Source of the DNA: Atopobiaceae bacterium
Lineage (GTDB): Bacteria; Actinomycetota; Coriobacteriia; Coriobacteriales; Atopobiaceae
Direction of reading: 5' to 3'
DNA length: 35,996 nt
NCBI GenBank assembly: GCA_017545665.1
Contig: JAFWKQ010000068.1
Span: 1 to 35,996 of the forward strand
In this document: positions 20,400 through 28,402 of the stretch, piece after piece
How positions within the stretch are numbered: position 1 is the stretch's first letter
How the letters are laid out: every line of letters starts with the position of its first letter
Notes under the pieces: model-generated
Database searches by the model: none
Told to the model about the DNA's origin: nothing
What the model saw: the letters and a program-made list of their open reading frames with translations, nothing else
Translations under genes and position numbers: made by a program

Positions 20400-20639
20400 C
20401 TACTCGTCCATCTCTTCCTCGACGCGGTCCACGAGCTCGCCGAAGGTCTTCATCTTCATGACCTCGTGGATGGTAACCTCGGCATCGAGCTCGTTCTCGA
20501 TGGTGGAGGTGAGGGCGATCATCTTCATCGAGCCCTTGCCCAGCTCGTCGAAGGTGGTGTCTGCGGTAATCTCGCCGTCATACTGATATGCGACCTTAGC
20601 GAAGCCTGCGAGCTGCTCCAAAAGTTCCTGATTTGCCAT
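20400..20639 (-). CDS. Acyl carrier protein-like protein
   Basis: A 79-residue acidic protein with the four-helix acyl carrier pattern. The phosphopantetheine site is DELGKGSMKMIAL with S37 kept but the usual Asp before it changed to Gly (GS instead of DS). It probably carries an acyl chain for the thiolase-like and OB-fold proteins encoded upstream on the same strand. The genes lie at 21211-22497, 20714-21184 and 20400-20639 with 26- and 74-nt gaps. It is too short and too divergent to be sure it is the housekeeping AcpP; a specialised carrier is more likely. Confidence 0.8.
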   Translation of the reverse strand: MANQELLEQLAGFAKVAYQYDGEITADTTFDELGKGSMKMIALTSTIENELDAEVTIHEVMKMKTFGELVDRVEEEMDE

Positions 20640-20713
20640 AATGGATCCCTTTCTCTTCTTCCAACCACCGGCGCCTGTGTGCCAGTGGCTTCGTTACCTT
20701 TTCTTGCGTGTCG

Positions 20714-21184
20714 CTATGCGACAACCTCATCGAGCTCGAAGCAGAGCTCGCTGAAGTGCACCGTCTCGTCGGAGCCGGGCTTCAAGGGCACCTCGCGGTC
20801 GATGGGCTTGGCATGAACGCCTATTACCTCGCCGTCGGCCAGACGCTGCTGCAGGCCCTTGACGACCTTTTTCTTCTTGCCGCCAAACACGACGAAGGTG
20901 TAGATTGGGCCCTCGTCCAGCTTTACGGCACCGTATCCGTAGGCACCTACTGCCTTGAGGTAGGGCTTGTCGTTTTGGATTCCCGGCACCACGAAGGACT
21001 GCAGTGTGCCATGGCCGGAGAGCTCAACCCACTCGGTCTCGTGATAGCCGCATGCGTTGCAGGCCAGATGCGGCGGGAACTCGATCGCTCCGCACTCCTT
21101 GCACTTGCGGCCATAGTACTTGCCCTCGGCAACGCCGTCATAGAACTTCTTTACGACGGGCTCCATCTGATTGAGAAGAGGCAT
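20714..21184 (-). CDS. DUF35 OB-fold/zinc-ribbon acyl-CoA partner protein
   Basis: A 156-residue protein with an N-terminal rubredoxin-like zinc ribbon (C28-x2-C31 and C42-x2-C45 in YYGRKCKECG and LACNACG) and a C-terminal OB fold. DUF35 proteins pair with thiolase-superfamily enzymes and bind CoA esters, as in the archaeal thiolase/HMG-CoA synthase complex and in PhlB-like proteins. The position directly after the thiolase-like gene supports that pairing. The ATG at 21184 lies 26 nt after the thiolase-like stop at 21211. Confidence 0.85.
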   Translation of the reverse strand: MPLLNQMEPVVKKFYDGVAEGKYYGRKCKECGAIEFPPHLACNACGYHETEWVELSGHGTLQSFVVPGIQNDKPYLKAVGAYGYGAVKLDEGPIYTFVVFGGKKKKVVKGLQQRLADGEVIGVHAKPIDREVPLKPGSDETVHFSELCFELDEVVA

Positions 21185-21210
21185 GGTTTTCTCCTATTCT
21201 GCGCGTCGCG

Positions 21211-22497
21211 CTACTCGTGCGTACGGATGATCTGGACGCGGATGTTCTGGCCACCGCCAAAGCCACGGAACAGCGTGGTTTGGGGGACGTTCTTCATCTG
21301 CGTGGCGCCCGCCTCGCCGCGCATCTGGCGCACAGCCTCCACGATGTCGGCGATGCCGGATGCGCCGTGTGCGTGGCCAAAGTTGCAGCGGCCGCCGTGG
21401 GTGTTTATGGGCTTGTCGCCGTCAAAGGCAAAGCGTCCGTCGATAGCGTACTTCCAGGCCTCGCCGCGCGGGACGTAGCCAACCTCCTCGGGCACGCAGA
21501 TGTCGCCGGCCATGAAGAAGTCGTTGATGAACAGGAGGTCGATCTCGTCGGGAGACACGCCCGTGAGCTCATAGACCTGCTTGGTGCCGCGGATGGTGCC
21601 GGTCTTCTCGTTGGCGAGCGTGGCGCCCTCATAGGCGGCTGATCCCGTGCCCAGGATGTCGATGACCTTGTGGTCGAGCCCGCGGGCCACGGCCATCTCG
21701 GTGGGCATGAGCACCATGGCGGCAGCGCCGTCGCATTTGGTCTCGAAGCCCGTAACGCGCAGGTACTGCGTAACCTTGGGGTTGAACATGGAGGTGAGGA
21801 ACGCGTCGGCGTCGGGCATGCCGTTGGCAGCCGCAACCTGGTCGAAGTCCTCCTCATAAAAGCCCAGCGGATTGAGCACCGAGGCGCGACGGAGACTCTT
21901 GGCCACGGCATTGAGCGCGGTGTCGATGTCCTTGTCACTGAGGCCGTAGGTCCAGCGATACTCGTTGATCCAGTTGTCGAACGAGATGCCAAAGGCAGAG
22001 TCCAGAGGACGGCCGTAGGCGCGGTCGTACACCATGGGGATGGAGGGAAGCATCTCCTCCAGCGGGAAGTCTCGGCGCATGTGACCGGGAGCGCCCACCA
22101 CGGGCAGGCTCGCGGCGAGGTCCACGGCACCCGAGAGCACGATATCAAACTCGCCAGAGGCGATAGCCATAGCCGCCTCCTGCATGGCAACGTAGCCCGT
22201 ACAGCAAGCCTCGGAGTGGTGTACCGAACCGATCCCGCGGGTGCCAAACCAGTCTGCCACCTGCATGTTGGGCGTCAGCGAGTCGCCGATCATAAAGGGA
22301 TTGGCGGAGCCGTGGTAGAAGTACTGGATGTCACGCGGCTCAAGGCCGGCGTCGGCGATGGCCTCCAGCGCTGCATAGCCAAATGCCTCGCCCTCGCTCA
22401 TTCCCTTGGTTTCGGGGTGGTCCTCGAAGTTCGTGAACGGCGTGCAGCCAACGCCCACAATGGACACGCTGCGCGCGTACTTGCCTACCTTAAACAT
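21211..22497 (-). CDS. Thiolase-superfamily protein (SCP-x/PhlC-like), altered active site
   Basis: A 428-residue protein with thiolase fold. The nucleophilic cysteine is in SEACCTGYVA (C98, possibly C99), and the C-terminal histidine motif reads NFGHAHGASG (H375). SCP-x and archaeal thiolases carry HDCF as a further catalytic element; here the matching stretch reads INDFF (LLFINDFFMAGDI), so both the His and the second Cys appear missing. It therefore may not perform ordinary thiolysis or condensation. It could instead be an acyltransfer or condensation enzyme working with the OB-fold and acyl carrier proteins next to it. The ATG at 22497 has GGAGTGAGG upstream; a longer frame to 22527 is unsupported. 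Product unknown. Confidence 0.82.
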   Translation of the reverse strand: MFKVGKYARSVSIVGVGCTPFTNFEDHPETKGMSEGEAFGYAALEAIADAGLEPRDIQYFYHGSANPFMIGDSLTPNMQVADWFGTRGIGSVHHSEACCTGYVAMQEAAMAIASGEFDIVLSGAVDLAASLPVVGAPGHMRRDFPLEEMLPSIPMVYDRAYGRPLDSAFGISFDNWINEYRWTYGLSDKDIDTALNAVAKSLRRASVLNPLGFYEEDFDQVAAANGMPDADAFLTSMFNPKVTQYLRVTGFETKCDGAAAMVLMPTEMAVARGLDHKVIDILGTGSAAYEGATLANEKTGTIRGTKQVYELTGVSPDEIDLLFINDFFMAGDICVPEEVGYVPRGEAWKYAIDGRFAFDGDKPINTHGGRCNFGHAHGASGIADIVEAVRQMRGEAGATQMKNVPQTTLFRGFGGGQNIRVQIIRTHE

Positions 22498-22697
22498 GCC
22501 CTCACTCCTTCTTGCTTGACGGTACAATTCGATGGTTAGAGTTTCTCGCAGATTTGCGTTCGTTTTGAGGTCCAGCCACCCGATATTAGCGGGTGGTGGA
22601 ACGCGTTCTTTTGTGCGTTTGGCACTAACGGGCTAAAGGCAGCAAGCCCAATCGCTGCACAAATACCGAATTCGCAGTTCCAGAGCTCATATCCGCG

Positions 22698-22703
22698 TAT
22701 AAT
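22698..22703 (+). promoter_or_regulatory. Candidate -10 (TATAAT) of the SpoT-like hydrolase gene
   Basis: A perfect TATAAT lies about 78 nt upstream of the hydrolase start; the -35 position (CAGTTC at 17 nt) is poor. The 22498-22780 gap also holds a 7-bp hairpin (22576-22596) and shows no gene. Confidence 0.4.
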
Positions 22704-22780
22704 CGCTACCAACCTACGCTTGCAGATGCCTAATGGCATTTGCAATTCCGTGCGGGCCTAATACGTGGGAGGAAAAGCAC

Positions 22781-23371
22781 ATGGACGAAAACAACCTGTT
22801 TGGCCAAGCAACAGCCTTCGCTGCGGTCGCGCATGCGGGTCAGCTGAGGAAGGGTACGAGCCTCCCCTATCTCCTGCATCCCATGGAGGCCGCGACGATT
22901 TGCGCCAGCATGACCGACGACGAGGAGGTGCTCGCGGCGGCAGTCCTGCACGACACCCTGGAAGACACGCACACGACCGCGGAGCTGCTCGAGGAACGCT
23001 TTGGATCGCGTGTTACCGAGCTCGTGCGCGCGCAAACCGAGAACAAGCGCAAAGGCGAGTCCGCTTCCGCCACATGGAAGACGCGGAAGAGAGAGTCCCT
23101 GGAGCATCTTCGGGCAACCAATGACCACCAGGCGAGGATGATATACCTTTCCGACAAGCTCTCGAACATACGAAGTACCGCTCGCGACCTCGAACGGACT
23201 GGCGAACGCTTTTGGGAGAGGTTCAACCAACGAGATCCGCTCGAGCACGCTTGGTACTATCTCGGCGTGGCAGACATTCTGGAGCACGACTTCGCCAACA
23301 CGCCGGCATGGCAGGAATACCACAGGACCGTGCATCAGGTCTTCGACCGGTATCTTGCAAACAGGTCATAG
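22781..23371 (+). CDS. Single-domain HD protein, small alarmone hydrolase-like (MESH1/SpoT hydrolase)
   Basis: A 196-residue HD-domain protein resembling the hydrolase half of RelA/SpoT. Motifs: AHAGQLRKGTSLPYLLHP (first His), AVLHDTLEDT (HD pair) and YLSDKLSNIRSTARDL (the conserved DK.LxNIR segment). There is no synthetase, TGS or ACT domain. It would hydrolyse (p)ppGpp to GDP/GTP and pyrophosphate or act on another nucleotide. The ATG at 22781 has GGAGGAAAA 6-7 nt upstream; the longer frame to 22733 lies in the leader. It stands alone and ends at a strong terminator (23505-23559). Confidence 0.82.
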   Translation: MDENNLFGQATAFAAVAHAGQLRKGTSLPYLLHPMEAATICASMTDDEEVLAAAVLHDTLEDTHTTAELLEERFGSRVTELVRAQTENKRKGESASATWKTRKRESLEHLRATNDHQARMIYLSDKLSNIRSTARDLERTGERFWERFNQRDPLEHAWYYLGVADILEHDFANTPAWQEYHRTVHQVFDRYLANRS

Positions 23372-23504
23372 AAATACTTACGTCTGTGCGTATACAGCAC
23401 GATGGCTTTGGGTATAAATCTCATCGGCAACACACGCCACCATAGCTCAAAGCGGAAGGAACAACCTCCATGACATAGTCCCACAAACGCATCGAACAGC
23501 GTAA

Positions 23505-23559
23505 AGGCGATCACGAGACTAATTCGTTGAATACGTATGTCTCGGGGTCGCCTTTTTTC
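23505..23559 (+). terminator. Strong intrinsic terminator, 16-bp stem plus T6
   Basis: Arms AAGGCGATCACGAGAC (23505-23520) and GTCTCGGGGTCGCCTT (23540-23555), two mismatches, followed by TTTTTT (23554-23559). It lies about 130 nt past the hydrolase stop and ends the plus-strand transcript; the intervening 23372-23504 shows no gene. Confidence 0.8.
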
Positions 23560-23581
23560 GTGCGCCGACGGCGTGCGTGTG

Positions 23582-23706
23582 GACCTTGTCAACCGGATAC
23601 CGGCGCAAGCCGGCCCACGGAAACCGCCGGGGTGGCGCCCGGAAGGTCTGGCGGGTTACCGATAAGGCGCCACAAGGCGCGAATAACGCCATGCATAGGG
23701 CATGGC
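23582..23706 (+). ncRNA. Possible structured 5' leader RNA of the Sel1-repeat gene
   Basis: Between the terminator at 23559 and the Sel1-repeat start (23730) lies a dense run of pairing elements: an outer pair GACCTT...AAGGTC (about 23582-23648), a stem CCGGC-GCAA-GCCGG closed by a GNRA tetraloop, a CGG-AAA-CCG hairpin and a GCCATGC...GCATGGC hairpin just before the ribosome site. The set looks like a riboswitch or structured leader but matches none of the classes I compared by eye (c-di-AMP, c-di-GMP, ZTP, SAM, cobalamin, guanidine). A chance fold of GC-rich DNA is possible. Confidence 0.35.
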
Positions 23707-23729
23707 AATTCCGGAGAATGGAGAAAAGC

Positions 23730-24500
23730 ATGAGCAAACAGGCAATCAGCAACAACGCGCACGCTAACGACGTGGCAACCTGCGCCAAAGCATTCGGACG
23801 CTACCATACCTCGGGCGCAAACGCCCAGACGGCTCGCGGCCTCGAGCTGCTCGCCATGCCCACCGTCCAAGCCAAAAGGCTCGGCATCGAGCGCCTAAAG
23901 GAGGCGCGCACGGCAGGTGACCGCCTTGCCACCTGTGTGTTGGGCATGTGCGCCATGGAAGGCGTAGGAGCCGAAGCGAATCAGGAGGCGGGTCTGACCC
24001 TCCTCATGGAGGCCGCTGACGCCGGCTCGCACCGTGCCGAGGACTACCTTGCCCGCCACCTTCTGACGACGTGGCAAGCACCGTCGCTTGTGGACGCAAG
24101 TGGACTTTCCGGCAAGGCAGCCAAGCAGGCAAGGCACGAAAACGAACGCCGTGTGCTCGCACACCGCGAGGGCGCTCGCCGCGCATGGCGCTATTTGCGC
24201 GGGCCAATCCTGCGCGGCACCGTGTCGCGCAACAGCTGCCCCGCCATGCGCGACGCCTTCCGCGACATCGTATGGCGCGAGGAGGTTACCGATGCCGTGG
24301 AACTTGACTGCTGCATGGTGTTCGGCGCCCGCGGTGACGCGCATGCCACCTACCTCGCCGCACTTGCCTACGAACAAGGCCGTGGCGGAGTGATGTCCCA
24401 CGATGTGGCGTGCCGCCTCATGGCAAGAGCCATGCGCGCGGGCTACCACGACGCCATCGTGTGGGTGCGCTTTGCACGCAGGTCTGGCCGCATGCGCTAA
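23730..24500 (+). CDS. Sel1-like repeat protein
   Basis: A 256-residue protein with two recognisable Sel1/TPR-like repeats: ATCVLGMCAMEGVGAEANQ with LLMEAADAGSHRAEDYLA, and ATYLAALAYEQGRGG with LMARAMRAGYHDAIVW. Such repeats form protein-interaction solenoids; no enzyme domain or signal peptide is present. The middle region is basic and alanine-rich. The ATG at 23730 has GGAG 7 nt upstream; an earlier ATG at 23718 is too close to its ribosome site and the longer frame runs through the leader structures. Function unknown; it converges on the GGDEF gene. Confidence 0.7.
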   Translation: MSKQAISNNAHANDVATCAKAFGRYHTSGANAQTARGLELLAMPTVQAKRLGIERLKEARTAGDRLATCVLGMCAMEGVGAEANQEAGLTLLMEAADAGSHRAEDYLARHLLTTWQAPSLVDASGLSGKAAKQARHENERRVLAHREGARRAWRYLRGPILRGTVSRNSCPAMRDAFRDIVWREEVTDAVELDCCMVFGARGDAHATYLAALAYEQGRGGVMSHDVACRLMARAMRAGYHDAIVWVRFARRSGRMR

Positions 24501-24537
24501 CCAACTCTCGGTAAATCTTTTGGCAAACGCAAAAAGT

Positions 24538-24591
24538 GGGCCAAAGGGGACTGTCCCCTTTGGCCCGGTGCTAATGGGGACTGTCCCCTTT
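24538..24591. repeat. Two GGGGACTGTCCCC palindromes between convergent genes
   Basis: Copy a (24538-24566) is a 14-bp-arm palindrome GGGCCAAAGGGGAC-T-GTCCCCTTTGGCCC and copy b (24573-24591) has AATGGGGACTGTCCCCTTT. They lie between the Sel1-repeat gene and the GGDEF gene (both ending here) and could terminate both transcripts. Same family as 9659, 34215, 34273, 35541 and 35592. Confidence 0.8.
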
Positions 24592-24598
24592 GTACCGC

Positions 24599-25972
24599 TT
24601 ACGAGGCAGAGTTGCTCTCGCCGTAGAACACGATGCTGTTCGACTCGATTTGCTGCGCGTCCATGAGCGCGGAACCGGCAGCGTTGTAGATGTCCTTGTC
24701 ACTCATTCCCTCGGTGCTAAAGGCAGCGCCAACCGAAAGCGTAACCACAGGCAGATCGTCCGAGTCGTTGCTGAGTATGGTGTTCACCATCTCCACCTTG
24801 CTCACGATCACGTCGCGAAGGTCGGTGCTCATGTTGGTCATGATCACCGCAAACATGTCGCTGTCGATGCGGCAGGGGAAGTCGGTCGAGCGGAACGCGT
24901 CCACCAGCGCGTCTGCCAGCCTCTTGAGCACCTCATCGCCCGCATCGTGCCCATACACCATGTTGTAGTCGGCAAACTCGTCGATTTCTATAAGGAGGAG
25001 CACGATGTCCCTGGTATGGGTCGCAAGGAAGTTGTCGTATCCGCTCCTGTTGCTTATGCCCGTAAGCGGGTCGCGCTCGGCAAAGGCGCGCAGTTGCTCA
25101 ATGCGCTTGGCGTTGTCCTCATACATGGCGTTATAGGCATTTGCCAAATAGTGCAGCTCGTAGGCTCCGTCTGGCTTGAGCGACTTTTGCGCGCTGATGC
25201 GCGTTACGTAGTTGCTCAGTGGCTTGAGCACATACATAAACAGGGCAAGGACGAACACCATAACGATGCACAGCAAGAGCGCCACCACGACCTTGAGCGC
25301 AAAGAGGAGGGTGTTCAGGGACTTTTGGTTTTTGTCGTTCGCCTCGTGCAGCTTCTCGAGCAACGCGTTGGAGCTCTGCTCTACCTTGTCCTTAATCTCT
25401 TGCTTAGCCTTGTTGTAGTCCTCGTTCAGAAGCAGGCTCTTTGCGATGTCATCGGCAGACCCGCTTGCAACATCGGCATTCACCTTCGACACGTCGGTCT
25501 TTGTCACCATATCCGGCAGGTCCTGAATCTTATAGTGGTCCGCCGCGAGCTTCATGGCCACCAGCTCGGTCTCCGCAAGCTCGTTGGAGGCCTCGAGCGC
25601 CTGCTCCAGCTCCTTTGCCGCCGCATCATCTGACGAGAAGCTGCTGCGAAGCACTTCCACCGCCTTGCTGCGCGTGTCGTCAACCTGAATCTCGCGTACG
25701 TAGGCATCCAGGAACTCCCTGCGACCAGTTACCACGAACGAGCGTGCCTGCGTCGTAAGGTAGTCGGATGCCATCTGCAAGTCTGCGATCGCCTCGCTGC
25801 ACTGGAGATACTGCTTCCTGGAAGCAGCCACCTCATCCTGCAGGTTGCCAATGCGGCTCGCAAGCGCGAAGGCCACAAATGCGAGCACAATCGCTATGAG
25901 GGTAACCACGCCGCCGAAAACTCGGATGCTGACGCCGCGAGTCTTGACCTTCTTCGTATCGTTTTCTTTCAT
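24599..25972 (-). CDS. Membrane GGDEF-domain protein with degenerate active site
   Basis: A 457-residue protein with membrane helices at about 17-38 and 220-248, an extracytoplasmic helical sensor between them (about 40-215) and a GGDEF domain (about 298-457: ERDPLTGISNRSGYDNFL, LLIEIDEFADYNMVYGHDAGDEVLKRLA). The GGDEF catalytic motif itself reads DSDMF (370-374), so diguanylate synthesis is unlikely. It might instead bind GTP or act as a scaffold or regulator for the HD-GYP protein encoded just upstream. The ATG at 25972 lies 15 nt after the HD-GYP stop with only a weak GGTGA ribosome site, suggesting coupled translation. Confidence 0.88.
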   Translation of the reverse strand: MKENDTKKVKTRGVSIRVFGGVVTLIAIVLAFVAFALASRIGNLQDEVAASRKQYLQCSEAIADLQMASDYLTTQARSFVVTGRREFLDAYVREIQVDDTRSKAVEVLRSSFSSDDAAAKELEQALEASNELAETELVAMKLAADHYKIQDLPDMVTKTDVSKVNADVASGSADDIAKSLLLNEDYNKAKQEIKDKVEQSSNALLEKLHEANDKNQKSLNTLLFALKVVVALLLCIVMVFVLALFMYVLKPLSNYVTRISAQKSLKPDGAYELHYLANAYNAMYEDNAKRIEQLRAFAERDPLTGISNRSGYDNFLATHTRDIVLLLIEIDEFADYNMVYGHDAGDEVLKRLADALVDAFRSTDFPCRIDSDMFAVIMTNMSTDLRDVIVSKVEMVNTILSNDSDDLPVVTLSVGAAFSTEGMSDKDIYNAAGSALMDAQQIESNSIVFYGESNSAS

Positions 25973-25987
25973 GGTGTCACCGTTTCG

Positions 25988-28201
25988 TTAGGAAGCACTG
26001 TTGCTGGGTGCGTCGGAATCGTTCTCTGCCTCTTTGCGTTTTGCCGCTTCTTCCTCAAGCCGCTTCTTCTCGTTGCTCTTCTCGGCCACGGCTGCCGCCT
26101 TGTCGCGTGCGTGCAGGAAGGCGCGCGCGACCTGGGGGTCAAAGTGGGTGCCAATGCCCTCCTCGATGATGGCGAACGCCTTCTCGATGGGGAATCCCGC
26201 CTTGTAGCTTCGCTTGGAGACAAGGGCGTCGAAGACGTCTGCAACCGCCATGATGCGCGCCGAGAGCGGGATATCCTCGCCGGCAAGGCCGTAGGGATAG
26301 CCCGAGCCGTCCCACTTCTCGTGGTGGTAGGCCGCCAGGCGCTGCGCCTCGTCCAAATACGACGACTCGGACACGGCACTCTTTGCGCTTTCCAGAATCT
26401 GCTGTCCGGCAATGGTGTGGCTCTTCATGATGGCGAACTCTTCTTCGGTCAAGCGCCCGGGCTTGTTCAGAATCGTGTCGGAGACCGCGATCTTGCCAAT
26501 GTCGTGCAGAGGAGCCGACTGATATACGTTGGATATGAACTCGTTCGTGAGTTGATCGGAGCAAATGCCCTCACGACGCATTTGGTTCATGATGATCCTG
26601 GCGTAGGATGCCGTATTGCGCACGTGGTCGCCAGTAAACTTGTCACGACTCTCCACGAGGTCGGCCATAACCATAATAAGGTTGCTCTGCATACGGTTGA
26701 TGGTATCGCTCTGCTCGCGTGACTCGTCGATGTAGCGTACCGCCTCCTGGGCCATCTGCATAACGGCCAAATAGAGGTTCTCGAGCTCGTCGCCCGTGTG
26801 GATGTCCAGCGCCTCAATGGGTGCCAAGCTCTCTTTTCCAATGTCCTCGCCGTTGAGCATGAAGCCGTTGGACGCGTGCGCAATCGAGTTTACGGGTATG
26901 ATCACGCTATAGCGCGACAGCCAAAGGATAATGGCGCACACCACCATGAAGAACGCGGCAAAGAGCACGATGATTCCCACGAGGAACGAGGCCTCGTCCG
27001 CAATGAGGCGATCCATGGAAACGTCCACGGCAACGTATGCCACCGTCTTTCCCAGGCGATTCTTGAGCGGTTTGTATACCGTGAGCAGCCAACCATACGT
27101 CTCGTCGGAAATAACGGGCTCAATCTCGTCACCTGCCAAAAGCGAAGGCAGGTACTGCTTAAACGATTCGTCGAACTCGATCACGGCACCGGGGTCGGAG
27201 CCTGGCTCCTCCGCCGTATCGGGGTCCAGCACCACATGGCATCCGTCTGGCTGAATCTGATACACATACACGTACTGGACATTCCCAAAGGAATCGCGCA
27301 TGGTAGCCAGCTTGTCCTCTACTTCCTTATATCCGGGGGCGGCGTCGCCCTCCTCCAAAAACTCGTTGACGCGCTCGGGATCCACCACGGATTCCATAAG
27401 CGTTGCGATGTCGTTCGCCTTTGTGCTTTCGGCCTCGATCATCGAGCGATGGTAGGAGAAGTAGCTGAATGCCGTCGTTGCCACGGCAACGATGGTAATG
27501 ATGGCGGCGACGAGGATAACGACCTTGGTGGCAAGCGACACGCGCCGCGGCTTCTCGCTCATGACCTCGTCATACTCTTTGGGCGAAATGGGTGCCTGCT
27601 GCCAGGGGGCGAAATCAAGCGAACTCAGGAAGCGCTCGGGTAGCATGTCGTACGCAAGCACGGCGAACAGGACCACGAGGGTCTTGTCTACAAAGTTGGT
27701 AAAGAACCCCGCAATCACCCGCGACAGGATTTCGTCGAGGCCCCACATGGCGTGGATTTGCTGTGCGACCGGCGTGGCAACGTCGCTCTCGAAGCCGCCT
27801 GGAGTCAGGGATAACGATATGACCGACCCCATAAGGCCGCACACAGCCGCGAGCATAAGCACCGTGAGCAGGGTGGTTGGCATCTTCTCGAACCATCTTC
27901 GCCGAGCCAAGTATGCCGTAATGATCGCAATAACGACGTTTACGACGCCATAATAGATTGACGCGCTCTCGGTAAGGCTGTTTACCAGATTGGTCGCATA
28001 CCCAACGGCGATGCCTGGTACGTAGCCGCCGATTATCGATGCGAGAATGGTTCCCAAGCTATCGAGATACACCGGCAAATCGAGCAGCAGCGCAATCTGC
28101 GCCCCCACCACATTGATTGCGACGCAGGCAATGCAGAAGAGCACCGCCTTTGAAAATTTCGAATGGACGAGACGCCGTCCTTCGCTTCGTGTTGTTTCCA
28201 T
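25988..28201 (-). CDS. Membrane HD-GYP-domain phosphodiesterase (putative c-di-GMP)
   Basis: A 737-residue protein. An N-terminal multi-pass membrane domain (about 16-195, with an ECF-transporter-like LPVYLDSLGTILASIIGGY) is followed by a second membrane helix near 230-255, a Cache-like extracytoplasmic sensor, a third at about 415-437, a HAMP-like linker, and an HD-GYP domain. The HD pair is at 566-567 (HDIGKIAVSD) and the GYP motif at 626-636 (HHEKWDGSGYP), both intact, so a c-di-GMP phosphodiesterase is expected. The ATG at 28201 is preferred over longer TTG/ATG frames because a -35/-10 pair (TTGCCC-17-TATATC) lies just upstream. It heads an operon with the degenerate GGDEF protein. Confidence 0.9.
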   Translation of the reverse strand: METTRSEGRRLVHSKFSKAVLFCIACVAINVVGAQIALLLDLPVYLDSLGTILASIIGGYVPGIAVGYATNLVNSLTESASIYYGVVNVVIAIITAYLARRRWFEKMPTTLLTVLMLAAVCGLMGSVISLSLTPGGFESDVATPVAQQIHAMWGLDEILSRVIAGFFTNFVDKTLVVLFAVLAYDMLPERFLSSLDFAPWQQAPISPKEYDEVMSEKPRRVSLATKVVILVAAIITIVAVATTAFSYFSYHRSMIEAESTKANDIATLMESVVDPERVNEFLEEGDAAPGYKEVEDKLATMRDSFGNVQYVYVYQIQPDGCHVVLDPDTAEEPGSDPGAVIEFDESFKQYLPSLLAGDEIEPVISDETYGWLLTVYKPLKNRLGKTVAYVAVDVSMDRLIADEASFLVGIIVLFAAFFMVVCAIILWLSRYSVIIPVNSIAHASNGFMLNGEDIGKESLAPIEALDIHTGDELENLYLAVMQMAQEAVRYIDESREQSDTINRMQSNLIMVMADLVESRDKFTGDHVRNTASYARIIMNQMRREGICSDQLTNEFISNVYQSAPLHDIGKIAVSDTILNKPGRLTEEEFAIMKSHTIAGQQILESAKSAVSESSYLDEAQRLAAYHHEKWDGSGYPYGLAGEDIPLSARIMAVADVFDALVSKRSYKAGFPIEKAFAIIEEGIGTHFDPQVARAFLHARDKAAAVAEKSNEKKRLEEEAAKRKEAENDSDAPSNSAS

Positions 28202-28230
28202 AGCATCCCATCTGCGTTGCATAGACATAG

Positions 28231-28259
28231 GATATAAGCATTCTAATGCCAATGGGCAA
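28231..28259 (-). promoter_or_regulatory. Candidate promoter of the HD-GYP/GGDEF operon
   Basis: On the minus strand TTGCCC (28254-28259) and TATATC (28231-28236) are separated by 17 nt, placing the transcription start a few bases before ATG 28201 and arguing against the upstream in-frame starts. The gap 28202-28402 shows no gene; it also holds an 8-bp inverted repeat GGTGGCCG...CGGCCACC (about 28345-28382). Confidence 0.5.
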
Positions 28260-28402
28260 AAGTTCGAAAGGGAATTCTAGCAGACGCGACGTTTATTTGG
28301 CAATTGCACAAATTGAGCGATTTCTCAGGGCGAATGAGGTTGTTCGGTGGCCGAATTCGTTCGAATCGCAATCCCGGCCACCCCTACCAATCGGCCTACG
28401 CC

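Noticed and set aside
22536..22745. A 69-codon minus-strand frame in the gap upstream of the thiolase-like gene
   Set aside because: No ribosome site, no homology visible, and it overlaps the promoter region of the SpoT-like hydrolase.
23577..23729. N-terminal extension of the Sel1-repeat protein from 23577
   Set aside because: It would translate the structured leader region and has no ribosome site; the ATG at 23730 fits better.
28340..28385. A tRNA-like stretch (GATTCGAAC and CGGCCACC) on the minus strand after the isomerase gene
   Set aside because: The bases flanking the T-loop-like sequence are not complementary and no acceptor or anticodon arm can be built; likely chance.
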